From Terana coerulea (Eukaryota; Basidiomycota; Agaricomycetes; Polyporales; Phanerochaetaceae), in assembly GCA_024811115.1 (NCBI GenBank), contig JAKOGH010000809.1:1-64000 (forward strand): 64,000 nt of DNA, given 5' to 3'. A model generated the notes under the pieces. The model searched no databases. It was given only the letters and a program-made list of their open reading frames with translations, and was not told where the DNA came from. The translations under genes were made by a program, and so were the position numbers. Below are positions 39,813-50,100 of the stretch, piece by piece; position 1 is the first letter of the stretch, and every line of letters starts with the position of its first letter.

Positions 39813-42800
39813 ATGAGAAATGACGGTCCATCTTCGTCTCGCAGTCGTCGAGATGCCGACGAATGGCGGCCGGCGAACGACCGCTATGACCAGTCCCCGT
39901 CCAAAGACACCTACCGTCGTGGTGGCAGGGACGACTATGGTCACCGTGAAACAGATGCTTATGGCAGGGACTACCCTTCTCATAGACAGTACTCAGAGCG
40001 TCATGAGGATGACCGGGACCCTCACAGCCCTCAGCACGATCCTGGAGGCAGGTCTCCGCTTAGCTATGAAGATCCAGGCTTCAGTCGATGGACACCGAAG
40101 GACAACCGGCAAGGTCGCCGCAGTGATAGGGGACGGGGTGGGAACGACTACAACAATCACAACGACAATGGGCGGAAGGATGACGGGAAGTCGACGAAGG
40201 CGTATGACCGGCCGCCAGACAACGGCTGGGCTTCGCGGCGCCGTGTTACAGAAGCGTCGTCGAATCACATTCCGCTCGGAGGCGTAGAACCACTTGCCAA
40301 CGACGACCGACCGGGAGAGAGTAGCATGCCAGCGCAGCCGACTAACAGCCGGGACGAAACTCGGCGCAACAAAAAGCACAAGAAAAAGAAGAATAAACAA
40401 AACAACGAGAAGCAGCGGCAGCAGCGGGACTGGCGCAATGACGATGGGCATTTGAACAAGTATGCCTGCGGCATAATTTTGAGATTGGAAATGCTGACTT
40501 TTCCAGCAGTTGGCAGAAGCGGGACAGTGGTGGGGGTGGGGGCGGGTCGAGTAGGAACCAACACTCCAGCCGCAAGCAACAACGCCGATCCCCATCCATC
40601 CGGTCAAGATCCAGGTCGCCGGCAGATTCGTACTACTCGAGACGTTCATCTCGAGGTCGTTCTCGGTCAAGTGACAGCTACCGATACCGCAGACGAGCAG
40701 ACAGTCGAGCCCCCCGCAGTCGGAGTCCAGCAGACCGTGATCGATGGTCAGACAGGGGTCGGCCGTCGAGACAATACTCACGTTCGCCGTCACCACCGCC
40801 TCGTCGCCAGAGGAGTCCCCGTAGTCCACCTCCTCGCAGCATATCGCCACGACGCTCGCCTCGTAGAGCATGGTCACGGGGTAGGAGCCCATCCTCACGA
40901 ACGCCTACTAGCCGCAGTCGCACTCGGAGTCTCTCACGTAGCCCCAGTCCAAGCCCACCGAGAGAACGGTCAAGGGCGGTCCACAGATTACCCACGGCAA
41001 CGTCGTTGGAAGACGCACGTCGATGGGAGATCCCTCCTCCAAGGGTGTCACCCCGCCAGAATGGACAGCGCTGGAACCAACAGCGCAACGGTGATGGACC
41101 GCATAAATCAACCAAGGCCGAGGTCAGTGTGGATGATATTTGCTCTGACGTCTGCTAATTGATGTCGCAGCGGAGGGCGCAAAAGAAGGCAAAGGAGGCA
41201 GAAGAATTGCTCCAGTCACAGGAAAGCCAGAAGCAGCCACAGCCGGCCGAAGAGCCGTTCCGGTACTCAGCAGCCTACAAGCTACAAGCTCACCTAGAGG
41301 CAGAACAGAGAGCGCGGAAGACCCGGTCTGCGTCAGTGCAAAGGTATTTAGATGAGGAGGAGGAGCGGGTCCGACAAACAATCGCCAATGGATGGATTCC
41401 CCCATCGTACCCCCCCCTCCTATTACGATTCACTTCCGATTTCAATGGGAGGATTTGGACCAGATATTGGCGTAGCACCACCGCGGTCTGAGGCCCCTCC
41501 ACCCGCACGCCAGAACGGAAACCACGGCAAACCTGGGTTCAAACCTATCGGAGGTGCCAGCGCTGCACTGAAACGATTCTTCCCTGGCGAGGATTCCGAC
41601 GAACTCGACTCAGAGTCGCAGCAGCCGTCGACCTCGAAGTCCAACCAGACCTCCATAACGTCGAGTTCGCGAGCCGAGTTGGTCTCGGCGTCGAAACAAA
41701 GCCAGGATGTCGCCACGGTCCAGACCACCATCCGCTCGCAACAGGCCAATGGCAAGCGAGTTCATTCGTCTCGGATCGAAGTACGTTCTACCGCGCAGAA
41801 GCCAGCATCTCTTCCAGATACACAGGTACCAACGCCTGTTACACCATCCCCAGCGCAGCAAAGCGCGCGACACTTCGGCATAGTCGCCGCTGGGAATATC
41901 GCTGATGCATCTACGATGGAACCGTCACCCCGTATGCAACACCCTTCGCGTCTACCAGTCATGCCACTGGAACAGCCCGACCTGCACACCCCGGTGATGA
42001 CACGGCCGCCGACACCCATACGTAACGAGGAGTTCTACACCATCGTGAACCAGGTCGGCGAAGGAACGTTTGGCAAGGTTTACAAGGCGAAGAACACCGC
42101 GACAGGGACGTTCGTAGCGTTGAAGCGGATACGGATGGAGTCTGAGCGCGACGGATTCCCCGTGACGGCGATGCGTGAGATCAAGTTGCTACAGTCACTC
42201 CGCCATGAAAATGTCATCCGGCTCTACGAGATGATGGTCTCTAACGGTCGGTGACAGCCACCCGTCGTGACAAGTTTGATTACTCAATTGCTCTATAGGT
42301 TCCGTCTTCATGGTCTTCGACTACATGGAACATGACCTCACTGGCATCTTGTCGCAAAGCCAGTTTACGTTCTCCCCGGCTCACTTAAAGTCACTTTGCC
42401 AACAGATGCTGGCCGGTCTTGCGTACCTGCACCACAAAGGTGTCATTCACCGAGATATCAAGGGGTCCAACATCCTCGTGAATAACCGCGGCGAGCTGAA
42501 GCTTGCGGACTTCGGTCTGGCGCGGTTCTACCAGAAGCGTCGAAAGAGCGATTATACTAATCGCGTCATAACGCTGTGGTACCGACCACCGGAGCTGCTG
42601 TTCGGGACGACAGTATATGGGCCGGAGGTCGACATGTGGAGTGCAGGGTAAAGTTTCAACGTCTCCATTTTTCTTTCTTTCGCGCCGCCGCTGACATCTA
42701 CCTTGCAGGTGCATCATGCTTGAGCTATTCACGAAAAAGCCCGTCTTCCAGGGCAACGACGAAATACATCAGCTCGACACTATCTACAAGGTCATTGGTA

Positions 42801-43243
42801 CCCCGACGTCCGAGCGATGGCCAACTGTGAGCAGCCTCCCGTGGTACGAGCTCGTCAAGCCCAAGACTCTCATCCCCAACCACTTCCGGGAGATGTTCCG
42901 GCGGTGAGTCGGAGCTTTTTTGAGAGCCTGACCTATTTGCTGATTCCTGCCCGACGACGCGCAGGTGGTTGTCCCCTGCAGCACTGGATTTGGCAGAGCA
43001 GCTGTTGGCTTATGATCCCGCGCAGCGTGCGACAGCGCTGCAAGCCCTCGATGCACCGTACTTCAACCAGGAGCAACCAGCTCCTGAGCTACCTGTCAGG
43101 TGGGTCACATGTTCTCGTATAGTTTCGCTTGTGTACTAAATGGTGTTGTTAGACTGTCCGAGCTTGAAGGCGAGTGGCACGAACTGGAAACGAAGTTGGA
43201 ACGCGCCAAGAAGCGGCGCAGGACGGAAGGTGGCACACAATGA
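39813..43243 (+). CDS. CTK1: RNA polymerase II CTD kinase, CDK12/CTK1 type
   Basis: Cyclin-dependent kinase that phosphorylates Ser2 of the RNA polymerase II tail. A long disordered N-terminus begins MRNDGPSSSRSRRDADEWRP and includes an RS-rich stretch at about 40560-40960 (SRSRSPADSYYSRRSSRGRS), as in metazoan CDK12/13. The kinase domain starts near 42030: QVGEGTFGKVYKAKNTATG, the Lys in FVALKRIRM, a PITAIRE-like GFPVTAMREIKLLQSLRHEN, catalytic HRDIKGSNILVNN, DFGLARFYQ, and VITLWYRPPELLFGTTVYGP. The C-lobe ends WLSPAALDLAEQLLAYDP, followed by a basic tail RAKKRRRTEGGTQ at 43243. At a C7 run (41411-41417) the frame moves by one between WIPPSYPP and SYYDSLPISMGGFGPD; six C would fix it. Other introns are canonical. 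Confidence 0.93.
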
Positions 43244-43429
43244 GTCTCAACAATGCACGTTGAAGGAACTATCTCACCCTCTTCTCTTCGAGTCGCAAAA
43301 CATTGTATTATCTTCTTACACACAACTCCTCTGTCGTGCTCTACATCCGTTATCGTCCGCATTTGTCGCTTGCACAGTAGTCCACCATTATCGCATGCTT
43401 ACACCACCGGACTACGCATTAACTGATCC

Positions 43430-44983
43430 CTATGCCTGTACTGCGGCAAACTTGATTAATCCTCGCTCTGTTAGATGCTGCACGATAGACTCGACCTGAG
43501 GGTGTTGTCAGTTACATACAGTTACACACACATAGGGGATGGGAGGCGAGAAGACACGTACGCTGGCGGCAGTTACACGAATTTGAGTATCCCATCGTTT
43601 GGTGAACGGTGCACCGGTATCCTCGGTTTCCTGCTCAACGTCGCCCAGCCCACCGGCCTTGCCTTGTGCATCATCATCATCGCCTCCTGCGTCGAACCAA
43701 ATGAGCCGCTCGACTTGGTCGATCGAACCCTTCAGCCGCCCCTGCTCAATCATCCTACGCGCCATCGTCTCGGCTGCCCCGGGAGCCAGATCCAGGAGCG
43801 CACCTAGGCCGCGGAACGTGATGTTGTTGTAAATCTTGGAGCTCGCGAGCAGGTTGTGTTCCATTACCGCGCGGTCGAGCACGGTCGCGGGGCCTGTGCG
43901 CTTGCTCACGGAGGGGTCGTTAGTGTCCTCGTCGGTTGAGGCAACGCGGTCGCTCGAGGAGAGCGAGATCTTCGCGAGCTGGTGGGTTTTGAGCGTGCCC
44001 TCGAACTCCTTGATCTCGTCCGAGCGCAGGATGCGGTCGAGGAACATCTTGAGAGGATGTTGAAGTTTTGCAACTCGGCCGTACGCTCATCGCGGCAGAG
44101 CGAGGCGAGGATGCGCGAGCGGTTGGGCCCGGCGGGTGCGAGAACGGCGCAGGTTACCGCAGCAGAGCTATGAACTGAAGTAAGCTCAGGTACTGTAGGC
44201 GTCCACGAAGGAGACTCACAGCATCTGCTTTCGTTCTTCCTCGTCAATCTCAGCAACGTAGCTAAGTTCGTGATATCTTGACGCAGCTTCAAGGAAACGA
44301 CGGGAATAATCGTGGATACGGGCCTGGGAGAGCTTGAAGCCAAGCAGAAGTTCTCGGTCATTTGTGGTATGTACAAGAGAGGCGGCGCGGTTGTAATATG
44401 ACTCTGCTTGCACTGAGTCTTCTTCTTCCAGTAGCAATCTTACTATGCGGACATATACACGGAGCTTGTCCTCATCTGACCTATCCCAACATCACTCATC
44501 AATATTGGCTATCCGCAGAAAGTAGAAGGACTCACCGTTGGCCAGCATCGAGCGATATTCCTGTAAGCACTCGTGCTGCAGCACTCCAGTCCTCTTCCCT
44601 TTCAAGGATATCCGCGAGGAGGAATCTTAGAGCATTGACCTGCGCCATGCTAAGTCACCGAGCAAGCCTAATACATGACGCGCACTCACCTGCTCCTCGT
44701 AACTGACCAGCCTTGGCTGCACAATCGTGAGGGTCTCTTCCACGATTTTCTTCTTCAAGTCGGAGTCTTTGATACTGTCTTCCCCAAGTATCCTCGCGAG
44801 CTCAAGCAACACCTGTCTGCCCACAACCACATTGTCCTGCAGGACAGCCTCGACTATCTTGTGCACGTCTCTGCTGATACTGGCATGATCAGGGTTTGAC
44901 AGCACCTCGTTGAGTGTTGCAAGGTAAGCAGGGCCCTTGTCCTTCTGCGTAAGAGTCGAGATTTCAGCAAGTCTGGTATCCAT
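43430..44983 (-). CDS. CSN4: COP9 signalosome subunit 4
   Basis: PCI-domain subunit of the COP9 signalosome, which removes NEDD8 from cullin-RING ligases. The start is MDTRLAEISTLTQKDKGPAY at 44983. Blocks are DNVVVGRQVLLELARILGED, VNALRFLLADILEREEDWSA, KLRVYVRIVRLLLEEEDSVQ, AESYYNRAASLVHTTNDREL, RIHDYSRRFLEAASRYHELS, AVTCAVLAPAGPNRSRILAS and VMEHNLLASSKIYNNITFRG. The PCI winged helix follows (GALLDLAPGAAETMARRMIE, LKGSIDQVERLIWFDAG), and the end is IVQHLTERGLIKFAAVQA at 43430. A one-base shift near 44047-44053 separates LQNFNILS from KMFLDRILRSDEIKEF; one missing base explains it. The gene is convergent with the CTD kinase gene and divergent from the hydrolase gene. Confidence 0.93.
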
Positions 44984-45207
44984 TTTGAGCCGAGAGTGTG
45001 TGGCGGAGAGCACACAGCTCAGCCAAGCGCGCAAGACTGCAATCGACGGCGCGTCCGCGCACGTGGCGTAATGAAACACGTGTTTTTCTTCGTGTCGGCG
45101 TACGGGCGCCTCCGAGTCGCTAGCTATTAGCCACGACCTCAAGTTCAGATTCTCAGGCTGGCCGCCACATATGGCGTGCCCAGTAATCGAAGTCTCTTCA
45201 CACCGCC
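44984..45207. promoter_or_regulatory. Bidirectional promoter, CSN4 / alpha-beta hydrolase
   Basis: Only 224 bases separate the two divergent start codons, so both promoters must share this stretch. An ACACGTGT element lies near 45076. No TATA box is obvious. Confidence 0.5.
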
Positions 45208-46528
45208 ATGTCCGAGACCCCACAGCCCACGACACAGCCGGCGGACGAAGCTGCTCAACGCAGACTGTACTATGACCAACTCTGGACTATCCTCGTACGC
45301 GCGCCGATATGGGCATTGCAGGTTTTACCCAAGTCTGCTAGACCTAAAGAGGAGTGGACCGTTGAGCGTACTGTGCGGTTCAAAGCATTGGTTCGCAACA
45401 ACACAACTGCTGCCCAGTGAGTGTATCGTTGTGGATGCACTGGAGGTACGCTAAGCTCTTGAACACAGGGCAGGAGTGAGAGCTGTTTATCCCGATTATC
45501 GAGCTATCGTCAAAGGGCCTGGTGTCAAAGGCGTTTGGGTCAAGCCAACACCTCGCCTCATTGTCGGTGATGTAAAGGAATGGGCAGACCAGGCTCGAGT
45601 AGAATCCATCCACGTACCAGGGTATTGGATGGAGAAGAAAGGAGTGGATCGCTTTCCAGGCGTACACCCAAAGCCCGGAGAGAAAGTGCTGTATCATCTG
45701 CATGGCGGGGGATACACTGCGCTTTCTGCTCACCCTACAGACATCACATCCAACATACCACGTCTCTTCTTCGAGCATACCCCCATCGAACGCTCATTCA
45801 ATCTCGAATACCGATTGTCGAAGGGTCCTCCTGAAGATCCTCCGTCCAACTCATTTCCCGCCGGTCTTCTAGACGCAATTGCGGGGTACTCCTACCTGGT
45901 GGACCGTGTCGGCTTTGCACCTGATAACATCATTGTAGAAGGGGACTCGGCGGGAGGCAACCTTGCTCTAGCTCTTGTCCGCTACTTGGTGGAGAACGCT
46001 GGCACTCCTCAGCTTCCCGCAGCTCCTGGTGCACTCGTACTCTGCTCGCCGTGGGCTTTCTTGGGCTCAGCAGATTTACCTAAGAAGTCCCCGCTTCGCA
46101 AGGAGTCCTCTGTCTATGCCAACCGCGACTCTGATTTTATCAATGTCGCAGGAATACCGTACCACCAAGGGACGGCCAAGTTCTTCGGATCCCTTGGCCC
46201 GGATGGTGGCGAATTCAACAAGTACATCTCTCCCGCATCACCCAGGATTGAAAAGGTCTCGTTCAGAGGCTTCCCGAAGACCTTTGTACTTTCTGGCGGG
46301 GCCGAAGTCCTTCGCGACCAGATACGCCATCTGGCAGTCAAGATGGTAGAGGACATGGGGCCTGACATGGTGGAGTTTGTTGAACAGCCTCTTGCCATGC
46401 ATGACTTTTTGGTTATCGAATGGCATGAGCCGGAGAGAACCGATTCGATGGTACGCATTGCCAAGTTCCTCTTCCCTGGGTATGACAGTGGGAAGGGTAA
46501 ATCTTGGTTTACGAGAGCCAAGTTGTAG
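45208..46528 (+). CDS. Alpha/beta hydrolase (HSL-like esterase/lipase)
   Basis: Serine hydrolase of the hormone-sensitive-lipase-like group (alpha/beta hydrolase fold 3), about 420 residues. One intron (about 45419-45469) follows FKALVRNNTTAAQ. The oxyanion-hole motif is YHLHGGGYTALSAHP, the nucleophile elbow IIVEGDSAGGNLALALV with catalytic Ser in GDSAG, and the His lies in PLAMHDFLVIEW. The acid residue is probably in the VLSGGAEVLRDQIRHLA region. Fungal relatives act on short-chain esters or sterol esters; the substrate cannot be told from sequence. There is no signal peptide; the hydrophobic APIWALQVLP near the N-terminus is short. The reading frame is intact from MSETPQPTTQPADEAAQRRL to WFTRAKL at 46528. 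Confidence 0.92.
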
Positions 46529-47112
46529 ATGTAGCCTTTGTACAAGTACTGTTACTCGAGTGCGCGGTGTATGATAGGTCGAGAATGTGACATGTCATTA
46601 GAGGACCTTCCATAAAAGGGAGTATCCGGGTTTTCGGACATGGTTACGGGGTCGCCTGCTAGAAGTTTCCCGCCTTCGACCTTGCCTTCGACTTGGATCT
46701 CTCGTGCGCAGAGTGGGAAGAAGTAGTGAAGAAGTGCGTCTGTCTGCTGGAGGAAAGCTGCCACGGTTGTCCTGGGGATACTGAAGGTGCCAGTGATCCG
46801 CATCGCATTCATGATTTATCACTGTTGACCGCCTGAAAACCGTTCCGCTCTCCTCCCACAGTCTTCCACTCCTTTCGTCCCTCCCATTCCCGGGCTGCTC
46901 CTTTCCTTTCTTTCCTTTCGACACGGGCACCAACGGGCACAGCTATACGCACTTCAGCTCGACGGCAGGGCACAGACAGATTCGACTTTAGACCTCAGGC
47001 GGGGCGCAAGACACCGGAACAGTAACTTATACTTATTTCCCCGTACCACACAGTGCTGCTAGCCAGCCAGTCTCTCCAACACTCGCCAGTCTAATCTCGA
47101 GCACTCTTCACC
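46529..47112. other. Intergenic, with a doubtful minus-strand small frame
   Basis: Between the hydrolase stop and the repeat-protein start. A minus-strand frame at 46552-46812 (MRITGTFSIPRTTVAAFLQQ, then LLHYFFPLCAREIQVEGKVE) has fairly protein-like composition but no homology that I recognise and no splice support. The part after 46830 is CT-rich and looks like the promoter and 5' leader of the repeat gene, with ACTTATACTTATT near 47025. Confidence 0.35.
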
Positions 47113-50100
47113 ATGTCTCACCTTACCGCCAACCCGTTCTCAAAGCATTACGAGTTTCCTCGGTCAGGTCCCCTCTTGACGCCGCCAGACACCGAGTCCG
47201 AGTATCCAGGTCACCTACAGCTGCATTCCGCGCCAGGAGCAGTAACCGGCCTTGGAATCGAGTTCGAGCCGTCGCCATCGACATACAGGCCTGCGTCTGC
47301 GACCATTGCTGAACCGCCGCTCTCCATGCGCAAGGTGTCGTCGCTTCCTTATGTTAACTCAGGGCCGCGAGAAGCGAGGGAACGCGTTGTGCAGAGAGGC
47401 ATGCGATGGCTCGTAGTTGTCGTGCCTCCAACGTCGTTTGGCCAGGAACATGGTCATTTCGGACACACGCTTTCCGTCGGTTCCCCGGATAGGTTGTCGC
47501 AGGGTATTCTTATGCCTCTGTACTCTTCGGTATGTCGCCAGCGCATGGTTATCGCTCATTTCTGGACTAAATGAGTTCACTGGATAGATGAGCACACAGC
47601 TGGTGGCAATTGCACGCGAATTTGCGTTTCCAAGTACCTCTGGCCTCTGCCTCTACCTGCACACCACCTACGCAGGAACACCGGTCACACCCCGCATTTC
47701 CGACGAGTCGTGGTCGCTGCTATGGGGACACCTGTTCGAGCCACGCAGCCCCACTATACCGACGGCTCAACTGCCTATTGGAGGGAAGATTGAATTGGAC
47801 ATCGACCTCGGAAAGGCACGGTGGTATGACGCGTGGATTGGGATGGCGAGGCGAGACAACGTTGACGTGCCGGTGTCGGTCACACCTTCCCGGCCGGAGT
47901 CACTTGCGCACTGGCGGGCAGAAAGCCGGACCTCTGTACCGGACGACAGTCAAACCGAGCATGCTGAGGAGCCCCTCGACGGCGTCTCTCTGTTGCAGCT
48001 CGGCAGGCCGTCGCGGACGCCTGGTCACAGGCACATTCCGCGCAAACTTTCGCTTCTGGATCGCTTTGACTCGTCCTCGGCGCGCTCCGGACGCTCGGGC
48101 TCCAAGCTCAACCCGCGAAACTACTCCCCGCCTAGCCCGACGCTGCAGCCCGACAGCGCCGGACGCCGCCCGCTCGCGCTCTCACCGATTGCTCAGGGCG
48201 GCTCGGAGGGTCCGACGAGTGCGCGAAAGGACATTGACAGGTTCGTGAACTCATGGCGCGCAGGTGCGTCAGCTGCCGCCAGCCCTATGGCGGCGACGGG
48301 TCAGACGAGCCTCGATCCTGTGAACCTCCCCAATGATATTCCAATTGTGGAACCTACCTCCGTTGGTGTGGATGAGGGGAAGAACTGAACTTGGATGACT
48401 TCCAATGGTCGGTGTCATCTTTGGGTCCGCCGGATTATGACGAAGAAGACCTCGAATCGCACGATAGCTGGCGTCTTCCATCTGTGCATCTCGATCGTCG
48501 CAATGAGGGTTCTGTCTGCCTCACGCCGACAACATGCACGTCCTTCGGCCCGCCGGACTGGGATGAAGACTACCGGTCCTTCGCTTCCCTGTACTCTCGG
48601 CTGCCCTCGCCTGATCTTGCTGCTCGTATGTTCGACGACTGCCCGCCCACGCCGTCTACGGCCACCTCTTGGGGACCACCTCTCGAGTACCCTCCTTCAC
48701 CATCCGCGAGGTCGTCGTATTACGCTTACTCTGTCGATCTCGGGGCCCGCATGATCGAAGACTGCCCGCCTACGCCCTCGACCGCAACGTCTTGGGGTCC
48801 GCCGCTTTCCTACCCGCCGTCGCCTTCCGCTCAGTCCATTGACTACGCTCCGTCCGTCGACATCGGTCAGAGGTGTATGTCTGCCGTCCCGTTGACACCC
48901 TCTACCGCCACATCTTGGGGTCCCCGCTGTCTTGGCCTGCGTCTCCCGCGACCCCATACCACGTGGACACACCTGATGTCGGTCAGCGTACATTCGATCT
49001 GGACGTGCCTCCCCGCCGCTACCCGCGCCCCGCGCCTGGCGAGGAAGCCGAGGAAGAGCCATGGAGAGCTGTGTGGCCGTACAACAGTGTTTCGACGCCT
49101 GGCGCTGCGAGCGAGCCGCAGACAGCGGCAAGCCCGTACAGCTTCGTTTTCCCGCGTCGGCCGTCGTCACCAGCACACGAGGACGGAGCAGAACGGAGTT
49201 CGCGAGGTTGCTGGAGGCGACTACTTCACCGGGAATGCCCAACCTGCATCGCTTGTCTGGCCTTACTACAATACATCTCGGGAGGAGCCAGCATCCCAGG
49301 TTGAAGCCGAGGCTGGACCGTCCTCGCTTGTTTGGCCTTATTATAATACGCACCAGGAGGAAGCAACTGTCACGGTGGCAGAAGCGATTGCAGAATTGGA
49401 ACAGGAGGAGCGCGTTGCTCAGGATCTCGCAGCACCGGCACCTACGTACTCACATGTCTGGCCCTACTTCAACACGGAGCGCGACGAGCCATCCTCCCTG
49501 CAGGTTGACGAAGCTCAGTACGTGGACGTTCCACCACCAGTGGCTCCAAGAGTGCGGAAGATCAGCCCCTTCAACTTCGTCTTCCCGACCGCTTTGATGC
49601 CCGCCGCCGAACCTGCAACTCTCCTGACACGCTCGCCGTCGCCTGCGCCTGTGGTGTCGCCATTGGCCCAAGGACTCAGCTTTGCACAGGTGTGGCCGCT
49701 CTATGGCATGAGGTTCAACGGTCTTCAAGATAATGGCCCCATGGAATCCGTCACGGCTACCAGTGGCTATCCGTATCTTAACATCTGTGAGCTTATTTAC
49801 GTCTATTCCGCTCTCGATGAGGCTCACGTATTTGTAGATCCGGCAGTATACCCCCATTTCGACCTGTATCCCGCGCCTGCGGCTCGCGTGGAGCAGAAGG
49901 CCCTCCCTGTCCAGGTCATGTTGCCGGCTGTATATCCCGCCATGCAGATCTACGCCCCCGTGTACCCGGACAATGTCTACCACATCTACCCCACGGTCAA
50001 GCTCGAAGCGTCGAAGAACTTGCGTAAGGCGCGTAAGGCAGCTCCTCCGTCACCCGTGTCCATGCGACTCGCACCGGTGTACCCAGAGATCAAGCTGTGT

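Noticed and set aside
48386..48388. Stop codon ending a first gene, with a second gene starting at 48391
   Set aside because: Adding one G in the preceding G4 run gives a continuous frame (VDEGEELNLDDFQW), and similar shifts occur throughout the window. One gene is the simpler reading, though not proven.
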